Source: Pseudomonadota bacterium
Lineage (GTDB): Bacteria > Pseudomonadota > Alphaproteobacteria > Ferrovibrionales > Ferrovibrionaceae
Assembly (NCBI GenBank): GCA_023433835.1
Contig: JAEYTW010000357.1
Location: 1-22,728 of the forward strand
DNA length: 22,728 nucleotides
Reading direction: 5' to 3'
The notes under the pieces are model-generated. The model saw nothing but the letters and a program-made list of their open reading frames with translations, did no database searches and was not told the DNA's origin. Shown piece by piece: positions 16,989 to 22,728 of this stretch; the stretch's first letter is position 1; the number at the start of each line of letters is the position of its first letter. A program made the position numbers and the translations under genes.

Positions 16989-17135
16989 GACATCAGGCGG
17001 CGGAGTATGGCGAAGCGGCCACGCCCCGTCGAGATCGTGTCCGGCACCCTCGCCCGGCGATTGCGCCGGCTGTGATTGCTGGCACAATGGCTCTTGCGGG
17101 ATCAGCGGGACGACTGAGCGGTTGAAGAGTAGCCG

Positions 17136-19076
17136 ATGGCTTGGTTTTTGTTCGTCCTCGTCCTACTGATGGCCGCGCCCGCCGCGGCCCAGCCTGCCGG
17201 CCCCGCGGCCCAGCCTGCGGACGCGGCCCAGCTGTTGTCCGAAGCACGCCGGCGCGGCCATGTCCGCGTCATCGTCGACCTTGCCGTGGCCGGGGGGCGC
17301 GAAGGGCGCAGCGCCGCCATCGCCGACGCGCAGGGCCAGGTGCGACGCCGCCTCGGCGCCGGCCGCTGGCGCCGCAGCTTCGCCACCATTCCGTCAGGCG
17401 TCGCCGAGGTCGACGAGGCCGGGCTGCGCCAGCTGATGGCCGATCCTCTTGTGCGCCAGATCGGACCTGACCGGGCCGAGGCGATGCATCTGTTCACCTC
17501 GGTGCCTCACATCAACGCGCCGCAGGCCGTGGCCGGCGGCGCCGACGGCCGGGGCTGGGCGGTCGCCATCCTCGATACCGGCGTCGATGCCATGCATTCC
17601 TTCTTCGGCGGCCGGGTCGTGGCCGAGGCCTGTTTCTCGGGCGGCGGCAACCCGGCCGAAAGCGTCTGTCCCGGCCGGGCCACGACGATCGCGGCCGCGG
17701 GCGCCGGCCAGCCCTGCGCGATGGCCGGCTGCGACCACGGCACCCATGTCGCCGGTGTCGCCGCCGGCTACCTGAACCCGAGCTTCATGGGCGTCGCCCC
17801 GCGCGCCGGCATCGTCGCCGTGCAGGTGTTCAGCCGGGTCGACGACACCGAAGCCTGCAACGGCGCCGCCCCTTGCGCGCTGAGCTATGTCAGCGACCAG
17901 ATCCAGGCGCTGGAATACGTGTTCTTCGAGGCACGGCGCCGGCTGATCGCGGCGGTGAACCTGAGCCTGGGCAGCGGCGGCTATGCCGACCAGGCGGCCT
18001 GCGACGTGGCCGAGACCGCGCGCAAGGCGGTCATCGACAACCTGGCCGCGGCCGGCATCGCCACGGTGATCTCGTCGGGCAATGCCGGCCTCACCGGCGC
18101 GATCTCGGCGCCGGCCTGCATCTCGTCGGCGATCGCCGTCACCGCGCTCGACGATGCCGACCGCGACGCGGCCTTCGCCAACCTCTCCCCCGCGGTCGAC
18201 TTCGCCGCGCCGGGCGTCGGGGTTATCTCCAGCGTGCCGGGCGGCGGCTACCTCGCCCGCTCCGGCACGTCGGTCGCAGCCCCCCATGTCGCCGGGGCGA
18301 TCGCCGCCCTGCGGTCGGCGCGCAGCCTGTCGCTCGATCCCGTGCTCGACAGCCTGGCACAGACGGCTGTGCCGGTGACGGTCGCCCGTGCCGGCTATCC
18401 GCTCGCCCGCATCGATGTCGGGACGGCGCTGAACGCCATCGATTTCTTCCGCCCCGGTCCGCAGACCGGCGTCTGGCAGGTGGTCGGCGGCAAGCCCGCC
18501 GACTACTTCCTGATCGAGAAGCGCAAGGGCCGGATGCTGATGTCGGCCCTGCTGCACGATCCCGACGGCACGCCCGACTGGTATCGCGCCGAAGGCACGA
18601 TCGGCCGCGACCTGCAATTCCGGGCACCGCTGCAGCGCCTGCGGAACGGCATCGTCACCGGCACGGCCGGCGAGATCGGCCTCAGCTTCAACACGACCGA
18701 ACTGGCCTGGCTGATCTGGCCCCGCGGCAACCGCGAACCGCTGCAGCGCCTCGCGGTCGGGCGGGAGGCGGCAGGCCTCGACCTCAGGCCGGAGGACGGC
18801 TGGTGGCGCGGCACCGACCGCCTTTATTTCGTCCAGAGCCGCAACGGCGAGACCGCCGTGCTGCTCTCGGCCTATGCCGCCGACGGCCGGCCGGTATGGT
18901 ACGCCGCCCGCGGCGCCCTGACCGCCGACTGGCGTTTCGACGGCCAGCTGCTCGCCCTCGACCCGGCCGGCGGGGCGCAAGGAGTGGGCGCGATCGCGCT
19001 CGCCTTCGACACCACCACGACCGGCCGGGCAGCACTGCCCGGGCTGGGCGAGGCGATCGCGCGCTATCGGTTCTGA
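17136..19076 (+). CDS. Secreted S8-family serine peptidase (subtilase) with C-terminal repeats
   Basis: 646-aa exported subtilisin-like protease. Residues 1-18 form a signal peptide (MAWFLFVLVLLMAAPAAA, cleavage before Q19). Residues 35-120 resemble an inhibitor I9-like propeptide (HVRVIVDLAV, SFATIPSGVAEVD). The catalytic triad is D147 (AILDTGVD), H201 (DHGTHVAG) and S379 (SGTSVAAPHVAG), with N316 (SSGNAG) in the oxyanion hole. Several Cys residues in the catalytic domain suggest disulfides. From about residue 440 there are two copies of a repeat with a G-x-P-x-W-Y core (GTPDWYRAEGTIG, GRPVWYAARGALT) and preceding Trp motifs, a C-terminal module seen in exported proteobacterial proteins. It is monocistronic and divergent from the Cds1-like gene. 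Confidence 0.93.
   Translation: MAWFLFVLVLLMAAPAAAQPAGPAAQPADAAQLLSEARRRGHVRVIVDLAVAGGREGRSAAIADAQGQVRRRLGAGRWRRSFATIPSGVAEVDEAGLRQLMADPLVRQIGPDRAEAMHLFTSVPHINAPQAVAGGADGRGWAVAILDTGVDAMHSFFGGRVVAEACFSGGGNPAESVCPGRATTIAAAGAGQPCAMAGCDHGTHVAGVAAGYLNPSFMGVAPRAGIVAVQVFSRVDDTEACNGAAPCALSYVSDQIQALEYVFFEARRRLIAAVNLSLGSGGYADQAACDVAETARKAVIDNLAAAGIATVISSGNAGLTGAISAPACISSAIAVTALDDADRDAAFANLSPAVDFAAPGVGVISSVPGGGYLARSGTSVAAPHVAGAIAALRSARSLSLDPVLDSLAQTAVPVTVARAGYPLARIDVGTALNAIDFFRPGPQTGVWQVVGGKPADYFLIEKRKGRMLMSALLHDPDGTPDWYRAEGTIGRDLQFRAPLQRLRNGIVTGTAGEIGLSFNTTELAWLIWPRGNREPLQRLAVGREAAGLDLRPEDGWWRGTDRLYFVQSRNGETAVLLSAYAADGRPVWYAARGALTADWRFDGQLLALDPAGGAQGVGAIALAFDTTTTGRAALPGLGEAIARYRF
18453..19070 (+). repeat. 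Two-copy C-terminal repeat within the subtilase
   Basis: Residues of about 440-535 and 550-645 show the same order of motifs: a Trp-rich opening (GVWQVVGG; GWWRGTDRLYF), an aromatic strand (YFLIEKRKGR; YFVQSRNGE), a hydrophobic strand ending in a G-x-P-x-WY core, and a late segment (GEIGLSFNTTE; GAIALAFDTTT). The copies are diverged at DNA level, so this is an old domain duplication, probably a beta-rich cell-surface or substrate-binding module. Confidence 0.6.
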
Positions 19077-19133
19077 TTAGGCCTCGCCCCGCAATTTGCG
19101 GATGACGAGTGCTGAAAGATCGGCAACCATGCG

Positions 19134-20477
19134 ATGATGGACGATGGCCTGCTGCACCAGCGCCGAAAAGACCAAGCGTCATCGCAAGGCGACGCTGCCC
19201 GGCCATCTTTCCCCAACGTGTCGCCGACTGTCGGCGAGCGTCGTTTGCTGGAACACCACACCGCTCTCAACAATAGACCCGCCGTACGCCAGCAAGCGGG
19301 ACTCGCTGCGGTCTTGTCCACAGAAAAGCCGGTCGTTCAGCGGATGCTGAGCGTCATCCCGAAAGACGTGGCTGAGCGCCTTACGTCTCGCCCGGCGGGG
19401 CTTGCTGCCGCTGCGTCAACCGGCGAAAAGGCGGCAGCCCCGGCCTCCCAGGCGACACTACCGCAGTTTCAGCCTTCCCCCCACGCAGCGGGAAGCGGCG
19501 CGGGCCTGGAAAAAGATCAGAAGCAACCGCGTGCAAACCCACCACTTTCTGCTGCCGGCGGTAGCGGTGTGCCTGAGCAATCGGGCAGCGCGGCAAGCGC
19601 CTCCCAGATAACCGCACCTACACTGTCCACGGGCGCCGGCGCGGACGCGAAAGGGCATGGAACAGCCGCGCCCTCACGGCAGACCGCTTTCGAGAGCTTG
19701 CTTAAATTTGCCATCGAAATGTATCGGGCCAACATAACTCACAAGAAGCAGATCTACGCGGCCTATGCACAGCGCGCACCCTCCGCTTCGTCTATTACCG
19801 CAGAACATCATGCTCAATATCAGCAAAGATTGATTGAAACAGCTCGTGACTCAAAAAATCTTGAGTCCCACCCTCAAAATATGAAAAACCGCCCAACAAA
19901 AGATTTGAATTTTCAAACCCTGGACAATGAAACTCTCAAAATCATAAACCGCAAATTCTTTAGGGCTCAATTACAAAACAGGGCCCCTAGCTTGTCACGG
20001 ATCTCTCTGAGATTGCGCCCGAGTACGGCGATGGAAGTGTGGCATTATATTTCAACAACGCTTGTCGGCAACCATGGCATTACCGGCGCCAAGGTGGCGG
20101 GCCCGACAAAGATCAACCAGCGCAGCGACAGCGTGGTCATTTACTTCGGCGCGAACGAAACGGCCCAACCACAGCAGGCGGCTCAGGCGCTGACCGCCAA
20201 ATTCGCCGCGGAATACTTCGATCCGGGCGTACCCGCGGGCATGGCCGAATTGGCCCGCGGCATCGGTTATGCCGAGCAGAGCTCCCCCGGCGCCAGCCAC
20301 GGCAAAAGCCGGGCACCCGTCGTGGCGACAGCCATCTCGAAACTCCCGCCGTTCGATGCGAAGGCCTCGGACGCGGAAAACGAGGCCAAGATGGCGACTG
20401 CCCTGCGTGCGGCCTTGCTCGCGGCCCAAATTGATCCCGACCATGCCGAACGGAACCTGAAGAAGCCGGCGAAGTAG
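19134..20477 (+). CDS. Probable HopA1-domain effector-like protein with disordered N-terminus
   Basis: 447 aa from ATG 19134 (a second ATG follows at once). Residues 1-180 are low-complexity Ala/Ser/Pro/Gln/Gly-rich, with no signal peptide; within them, LNNRPAVRQQ near residue 45 and PVVQRML near 66 resemble leader motifs of toxins that travel with contractile injection systems. Residues 183-400 form a folded domain resembling the HopA1 effector family: RISLRLRPSTAMEVWHYI, then RSDSVVIYFG, DPGVPAGMAELARGIGYAE, SHGKSRA and a late AALLAAQIDP. This is a pattern match from memory. Composition is a mosaic: a hand count of 19861-19920 gives 23 G/C of 60, while both ends are G+C-rich, suggesting acquisition or domain swapping. 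No secretion genes are in the window. It stands alone between the subtilase and the riboswitch. Confidence 0.6.
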   Translation: MMDDGLLHQRRKDQASSQGDAARPSFPNVSPTVGERRLLEHHTALNNRPAVRQQAGLAAVLSTEKPVVQRMLSVIPKDVAERLTSRPAGLAAAASTGEKAAAPASQATLPQFQPSPHAAGSGAGLEKDQKQPRANPPLSAAGGSGVPEQSGSAASASQITAPTLSTGAGADAKGHGTAAPSRQTAFESLLKFAIEMYRANITHKKQIYAAYAQRAPSASSITAEHHAQYQQRLIETARDSKNLESHPQNMKNRPTKDLNFQTLDNETLKIINRKFFRAQLQNRAPSLSRISLRLRPSTAMEVWHYISTTLVGNHGITGAKVAGPTKINQRSDSVVIYFGANETAQPQQAAQALTAKFAAEYFDPGVPAGMAELARGIGYAEQSSPGASHGKSRAPVVATAISKLPPFDAKASDAENEAKMATALRAALLAAQIDPDHAERNLKKPAK

Positions 20478-20495
20478 CTGCCACCTCCCGCGCCT

Positions 20496-20524
20496 TTGCA
20501 ACCCCCACCCCGATCTGCTACCAC
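20496..20524 (+). promoter_or_regulatory. Weak candidate promoter for the cobalamin operon
   Basis: TTGCAA (20496-20501), a 17-nt spacer and TACCAC (20519-20524) lie directly upstream of the riboswitch. Matches to consensus are 4 of 6 and 3 of 6, so position is the main argument. Confidence 0.3.
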
Positions 20525-20529
20525 TAGGG

Positions 20530-20715
20530 CTTGGCGGTTCCGCCCCCCGGGGCGGTGAAAAGGGAATGCCGGTGCGCCGCAAGGCAAGGCCGGAGCTGCC
20601 CCCGCAACTGTCAGCGGTGAGCACCGCGGCCGACTGAGGCCACTGCCCGATCCGGGCGGGAAGGCAAGGGCCGGGGTGCGGCGATCCGCGAGCCAGGAGA
20701 CCTGCCGCCGCAGGC
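20530..20715 (+). ncRNA. Cobalamin riboswitch
   Basis: The aptamer's conserved blocks occur in order: AGGGAATGCCGGTG (20561-20574), AGCTGCCCCCGCAACTGT (20594-20611), GCCACTG (20639-20645) followed by a CCCG/CGGG-closed arm and GGGAAGG, and GAGCCAGGAGACCTGCC (20690-20706), the segment closing the junction and containing the classical B12-box region. It precedes cbtB, cbtA, cobW and the likely cobN, all cobalt/cobalamin genes. Adenosylcobalamin binding should reduce their expression. Ends are approximate. Confidence 0.95.
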
Positions 20716-20727
20716 TGCAACCGTGAC

Positions 20728-20744
20728 GCCGTCGGGTGGACGGC
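20728..20744 (+). promoter_or_regulatory. Expression-platform hairpin next to the cbtB ribosome binding site
   Basis: GCCGTC (20728-20733) and GACGGC (20739-20744) form a perfect 6-bp stem with a GGGTG loop, immediately before the Shine-Dalgarno AAAGGAG. No U-tract follows, so control is more likely at translation initiation than by intrinsic termination. Confidence 0.5.
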
Positions 20745-20759
20745 AAAGGAGAGGGTTCG

Positions 20760-20960
20760 ATGACCACTGCGACCACTGCCGTCAAGACTGCCCCCAAGTC
20801 TTCAGCTGAAAAGCGGGCTTTGAGCGATCGCCTCGGCGCCGTCGCCGCCGCGCTTATCGTGGGGCTGGGCCTCGTCTACCTGACCGGCTTCTCGCATTCC
20901 CAGTCGCTGCACGACGCCGCCCACGATACCCGGCACGGCCTCGCCTTCCCCTGCCACTGA
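20760..20960 (+). CDS. cbtB: Cobalt transporter subunit CbtB
   Basis: 66-aa single-span membrane protein. The open frame extends upstream to 20736 inside the leader, but ATG 20760 has AAAGGAGAGG (20745-20754) at proper spacing and gives the family length. One transmembrane helix spans about residues 25-45 (LGAVAAALIVGLGLVYLTGF). The C-terminus ends HDTRHGLAFPCH, the His/Cys signature of CbtB proteins thought to bind the metal. Together with CbtA it forms a B12-regulated cobalt uptake system. It is first after the riboswitch and lies 7 nt before cbtA. Confidence 0.93.
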   Translation: MTTATTAVKTAPKSSAEKRALSDRLGAVAAALIVGLGLVYLTGFSHSQSLHDAAHDTRHGLAFPCH

Positions 20961-20967
20961 GGGCGTC

Positions 20968-21639
20968 ATGTTCTTCCGCGTCTTTGCAAGCGCCGTCGTT
21001 GCGGGGCTGCTGGCAGGGCTTGTCCTTACGGGATTGCAGCTCGCCGTCACCTCGCCGCTGATCCTGACCGCCGAAACCTTCGAGACCGTCACCCCGCCCG
21101 CGCCGGCGGCTGAGCATCAGCACGCCGCCGAGGAGGAGGCGATCGAGGGCCCGAAGCGCATGCTCTATACCGGCATCGCCACGGTCTCGACCGGCGTCGG
21201 TTTCGCCCTGCTGCTGGTTGCCGCCATGGCGCTGCGCGGGCGCGAGGTCGATGCCCGCACCGGCCTGTTGTGGGGCGCGGCAGGGTTTGCCGTGTTCGCG
21301 CTGGCCCCGGGTTTCGGCCTGCCGCCGGAACTGCCCGGTTCGGTCGCGGCCGAGCTGGCGCCGCGCCAGGCCTGGTGGCTGGCCACCGCGGCGGCCACCG
21401 CCATCGGGCTGTGGGGCATCGCCTTCACCCGGCATTGGGCCCTGATCGTCGGCGGCATGGTGCTGATCGCCCTGCCCCATCTGGTCGGCGCGCCCCATCC
21501 GCCCGAGGGTATCGGCCGCGTGCCGCCCGAGCTTGCCGCCCATTTCACGGCCGCCTCGCTGGGCCTTGCCGCGGTTTTCTGGCTGATCCTCGGCGCGGTC
21601 GCCGGCGGCCTGTTCAATCGTTTCGGATCGAAGTCATGA
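20968..21639 (+). CDS. cbtA: Cobalt transporter subunit CbtA
   Basis: 223-aa inner-membrane protein of the CbtA family, partner of CbtB. About five or six hydrophobic segments are visible (VFASAVVAGLLAGLVLTGLQ, LYTGIATVSTGVGFALLLVA, LLWGAAGFAVFALAPGFGLP, WWLATAAATAIGLWGIAF, WALIVGGMVLIALPHLVGAP). The first loop carries EHQHAAEEEAIEG, a His/Glu-rich stretch suited to metal capture. ALAPGFGLPPELPG and PHLVGAPHPP are family landmarks. ATG 20968 has GAGGG just upstream; its TGA overlaps the cobW ATG (ATGA). Confidence 0.93.
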   Translation: MFFRVFASAVVAGLLAGLVLTGLQLAVTSPLILTAETFETVTPPAPAAEHQHAAEEEAIEGPKRMLYTGIATVSTGVGFALLLVAAMALRGREVDARTGLLWGAAGFAVFALAPGFGLPPELPGSVAAELAPRQAWWLATAAATAIGLWGIAFTRHWALIVGGMVLIALPHLVGAPHPPEGIGRVPPELAAHFTAASLGLAAVFWLILGAVAGGLFNRFGSKS

Positions 21640-22661
21640 GCAAGATTCCCGCCACCGTCATCACCGGCTTCCTCGGTGCCGGCAAGACGACCCTGATCCG
21701 CCACCTGATCTCGAACGCGCAGGGCCGCCGCATCGCCCTGATCGTCAACGAGTTCGGCGACGTCGGCGTCGACGGCGAACTGCTGAAGGGGTGCGGCGAC
21801 GAGACCTGCCGCGACGAGGACATCATCGAACTGGCCAACGGCTGCATCTGCTGCACCGTTGCCGACGATTTCGTGCCGACGATGGAAAAGCTGCTCGACC
21901 GGCCCAATCCGCCCGAGCATATCGTCATCGAGACGTCCGGACTGGCCCTGCCCCAGCCGCTGGTGCGCGCCTTCCGCTGGCCCGAAGTGAAAACCAGAGT
22001 CACCGTCGACGGCGTCATCACCGTGATCGATGCCGCGGCCGTCGCCGCCGGCCGCTTCGCCGAGGATGAGGCGGCGCTGGCCGCCCAGCGCCAGGCCGAC
22101 CCGGCATTGGACCACGACCAGCCGATCGCCGAACTGTTCGAGGACCAGATCGGCTGCGCCGACCTGATCATCCTGAACAAGACCGACCTGGTCGACGCGA
22201 CGACGCTGGCCCAGGTCGAGGCGAAGGTCCGGGCCGAGGCACGGCCTGCCGCCGGCATGGTCCATGCCGATCACGGCAAGCTGCCGGCCGCGGTGCTGCT
22301 CGGCCTCACCGCCGCCACGGAAGGCGATATCGACAACCGCCCCTCGCATCACGACCTCGAGGGCGAGGAGCATGACCACGACGATTTCGAAAGCTTCGTG
22401 GTCGAGACCGGCGCGCAATCCGACCAGGGCCTCGCCGCCCGCATCGCCACCGTCATGGCCCGGCACGACATCCTGCGGCTCAAGGGTTTCGTCGCCGTGC
22501 CGGGCAAGGATATGCGCCTGGTCGTGCAGGCGGTCGGCCCGCGGGTCGAAAGCTTCTTCGACCGCGCCTGGACGGCCGACGAAGCACGGCGCACGCGCCT
22601 GGTGGTGATCGGCGAAAAGGGCCTGGACCAGGCGGCGATCACCCAGGCGCTCGCCGCCTGA
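21636..22661 (+). CDS. cobW: CobW GTPase, cobalamin biosynthesis metallochaperone
   Basis: 341-aa COG0523 G3E GTPase associated with cobalt insertion in aerobic B12 synthesis. The Walker A is GFLGAGKT (G11-T18). The metal-binding CxCC is C70-I-C72-C73 in ELANGCICCTV. ETSGLALPQPL and ILNKTDLVD (base-specificity NKxD) follow. A His/Asp-rich stretch around residues 238-252 (SHHDLEG, EEHDHDD) may add metal ligands. The C-terminal CobW_C domain (LRLKGFVAVPGKDMRLVVQ, VVIGEKGLD) is complete. Being under a cobalamin riboswitch with cbtBA identifies it as true CobW rather than a zinc-type paralogue. It starts within the cbtA stop and ends 3 nt before the next ATG. Confidence 0.95.
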   Translation: MSKIPATVITGFLGAGKTTLIRHLISNAQGRRIALIVNEFGDVGVDGELLKGCGDETCRDEDIIELANGCICCTVADDFVPTMEKLLDRPNPPEHIVIETSGLALPQPLVRAFRWPEVKTRVTVDGVITVIDAAAVAAGRFAEDEAALAAQRQADPALDHDQPIAELFEDQIGCADLIILNKTDLVDATTLAQVEAKVRAEARPAAGMVHADHGKLPAAVLLGLTAATEGDIDNRPSHHDLEGEEHDHDDFESFVVETGAQSDQGLAARIATVMARHDILRLKGFVAVPGKDMRLVVQAVGPRVESFFDRAWTADEARRTRLVVIGEKGLDQAAITQALAA

Positions 22662-22664
22662 ACC

Positions 22665-22728
22665 ATGCATCTGCTGAAGGCCCAGGCCGGGCCCCGGCAG
22701 GGATGGGCCGGGGCCGGAGGTCTCGGGC
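22665..22728 (+). CDS. cobN: Probable start of cobN, cobaltochelatase large subunit (cut by window edge)
   Basis: An ATG 3 nt after the cobW stop begins MHLLKAQAGPRQGW, and 21 codons are visible without a stop. CobN proteins usually begin MHLL followed by a short variable stretch, and cobW-cobN is the standard gene order in aerobic B12 clusters. That order and the first residues are the only evidence. The segment also contains a 9-bp perfect inverted repeat (22690-22698 with 22707-22715). Confidence 0.55.
   Translation, partial: MHLLKAQAGPRQGWAGAGGLG

Noticed and set aside
17394..18980. 528-aa minus-strand open frame opposite the subtilase
   Set aside because: The plus strand encodes an intact subtilase with the full catalytic triad; the reverse frame has only high-G+C composition behind it.
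19090..19104. CCGCAA-T-TTGCGG palindrome as a terminator after the subtilase
   Set aside because: As a hairpin it gives at most a 4-bp stem with a 5-nt loop and there is no T-tract.

Overview
The window is G+C-rich chromosomal DNA that looks alphaproteobacterial. The clues are an EipB (DUF1849) periplasmic protein, a DinB polymerase carrying the N-terminal zinc-ribbon extension common in alphaproteobacteria, and a riboswitch-controlled cbtBA-cobW block. I cannot name the genus from sequence alone; a Rhodospirillales-like member is plausible. I see no rRNA, tRNA, CRISPR array, insertion sequence or integrase.

Layout. 1-2037 (-): ygiQ-type radical SAM protein, cut by the left edge, divergent from dinB (2213-3547 +). 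dinB runs tail-to-tail into eipB (3459-4286 -), with an 89-bp coding overlap. A 2-hydroxyacid dehydrogenase (4435-5397 +) follows and ends in a probable intrinsic terminator. 5463-6803 is a three-gene accessory cassette of visibly lower G+C: a 58-aa basic protein, a TTG-started protein with features of an ADP-ribosyltransferase fold, and an unrecognised acidic protein. 6815-8700 holds a LysR regulator divergent from a LysE-type exporter and a cupin. A class III adenylate/guanylate cyclase (8690-9946 -) follows.

10073-13824 is a tightly overlapped operon: two RidA-family paralogues, a glycerophosphodiester phosphodiesterase, a FemAB-like/DUF482 acyltransferase and an EamA transporter. On the opposite strand, 13808-16975 reads as a Cds1-like cysteine desulfhydrase/synthase followed by two ORFs that together resemble one FUSC membrane protein split in half. 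17136-19076 is a secreted subtilase with a C-terminal repeat region. 19134-20477 is a base-composition mosaic encoding a protein with a disordered N-terminus and a probable HopA1-type effector domain.

The right end is a cobalamin-controlled operon: cobalamin riboswitch (about 20530-20715), cbtB, cbtA, cobW and the probable first codons of cobN. B12 should shut this operon down, matching cobalt uptake (CbtAB) and aerobic cobaltochelation (CobW/CobN) to need.

The most unusual content is the 5463-6803 cassette, the HopA1-like gene, and the second RidA paralogue, which has lost the family's key arginine.
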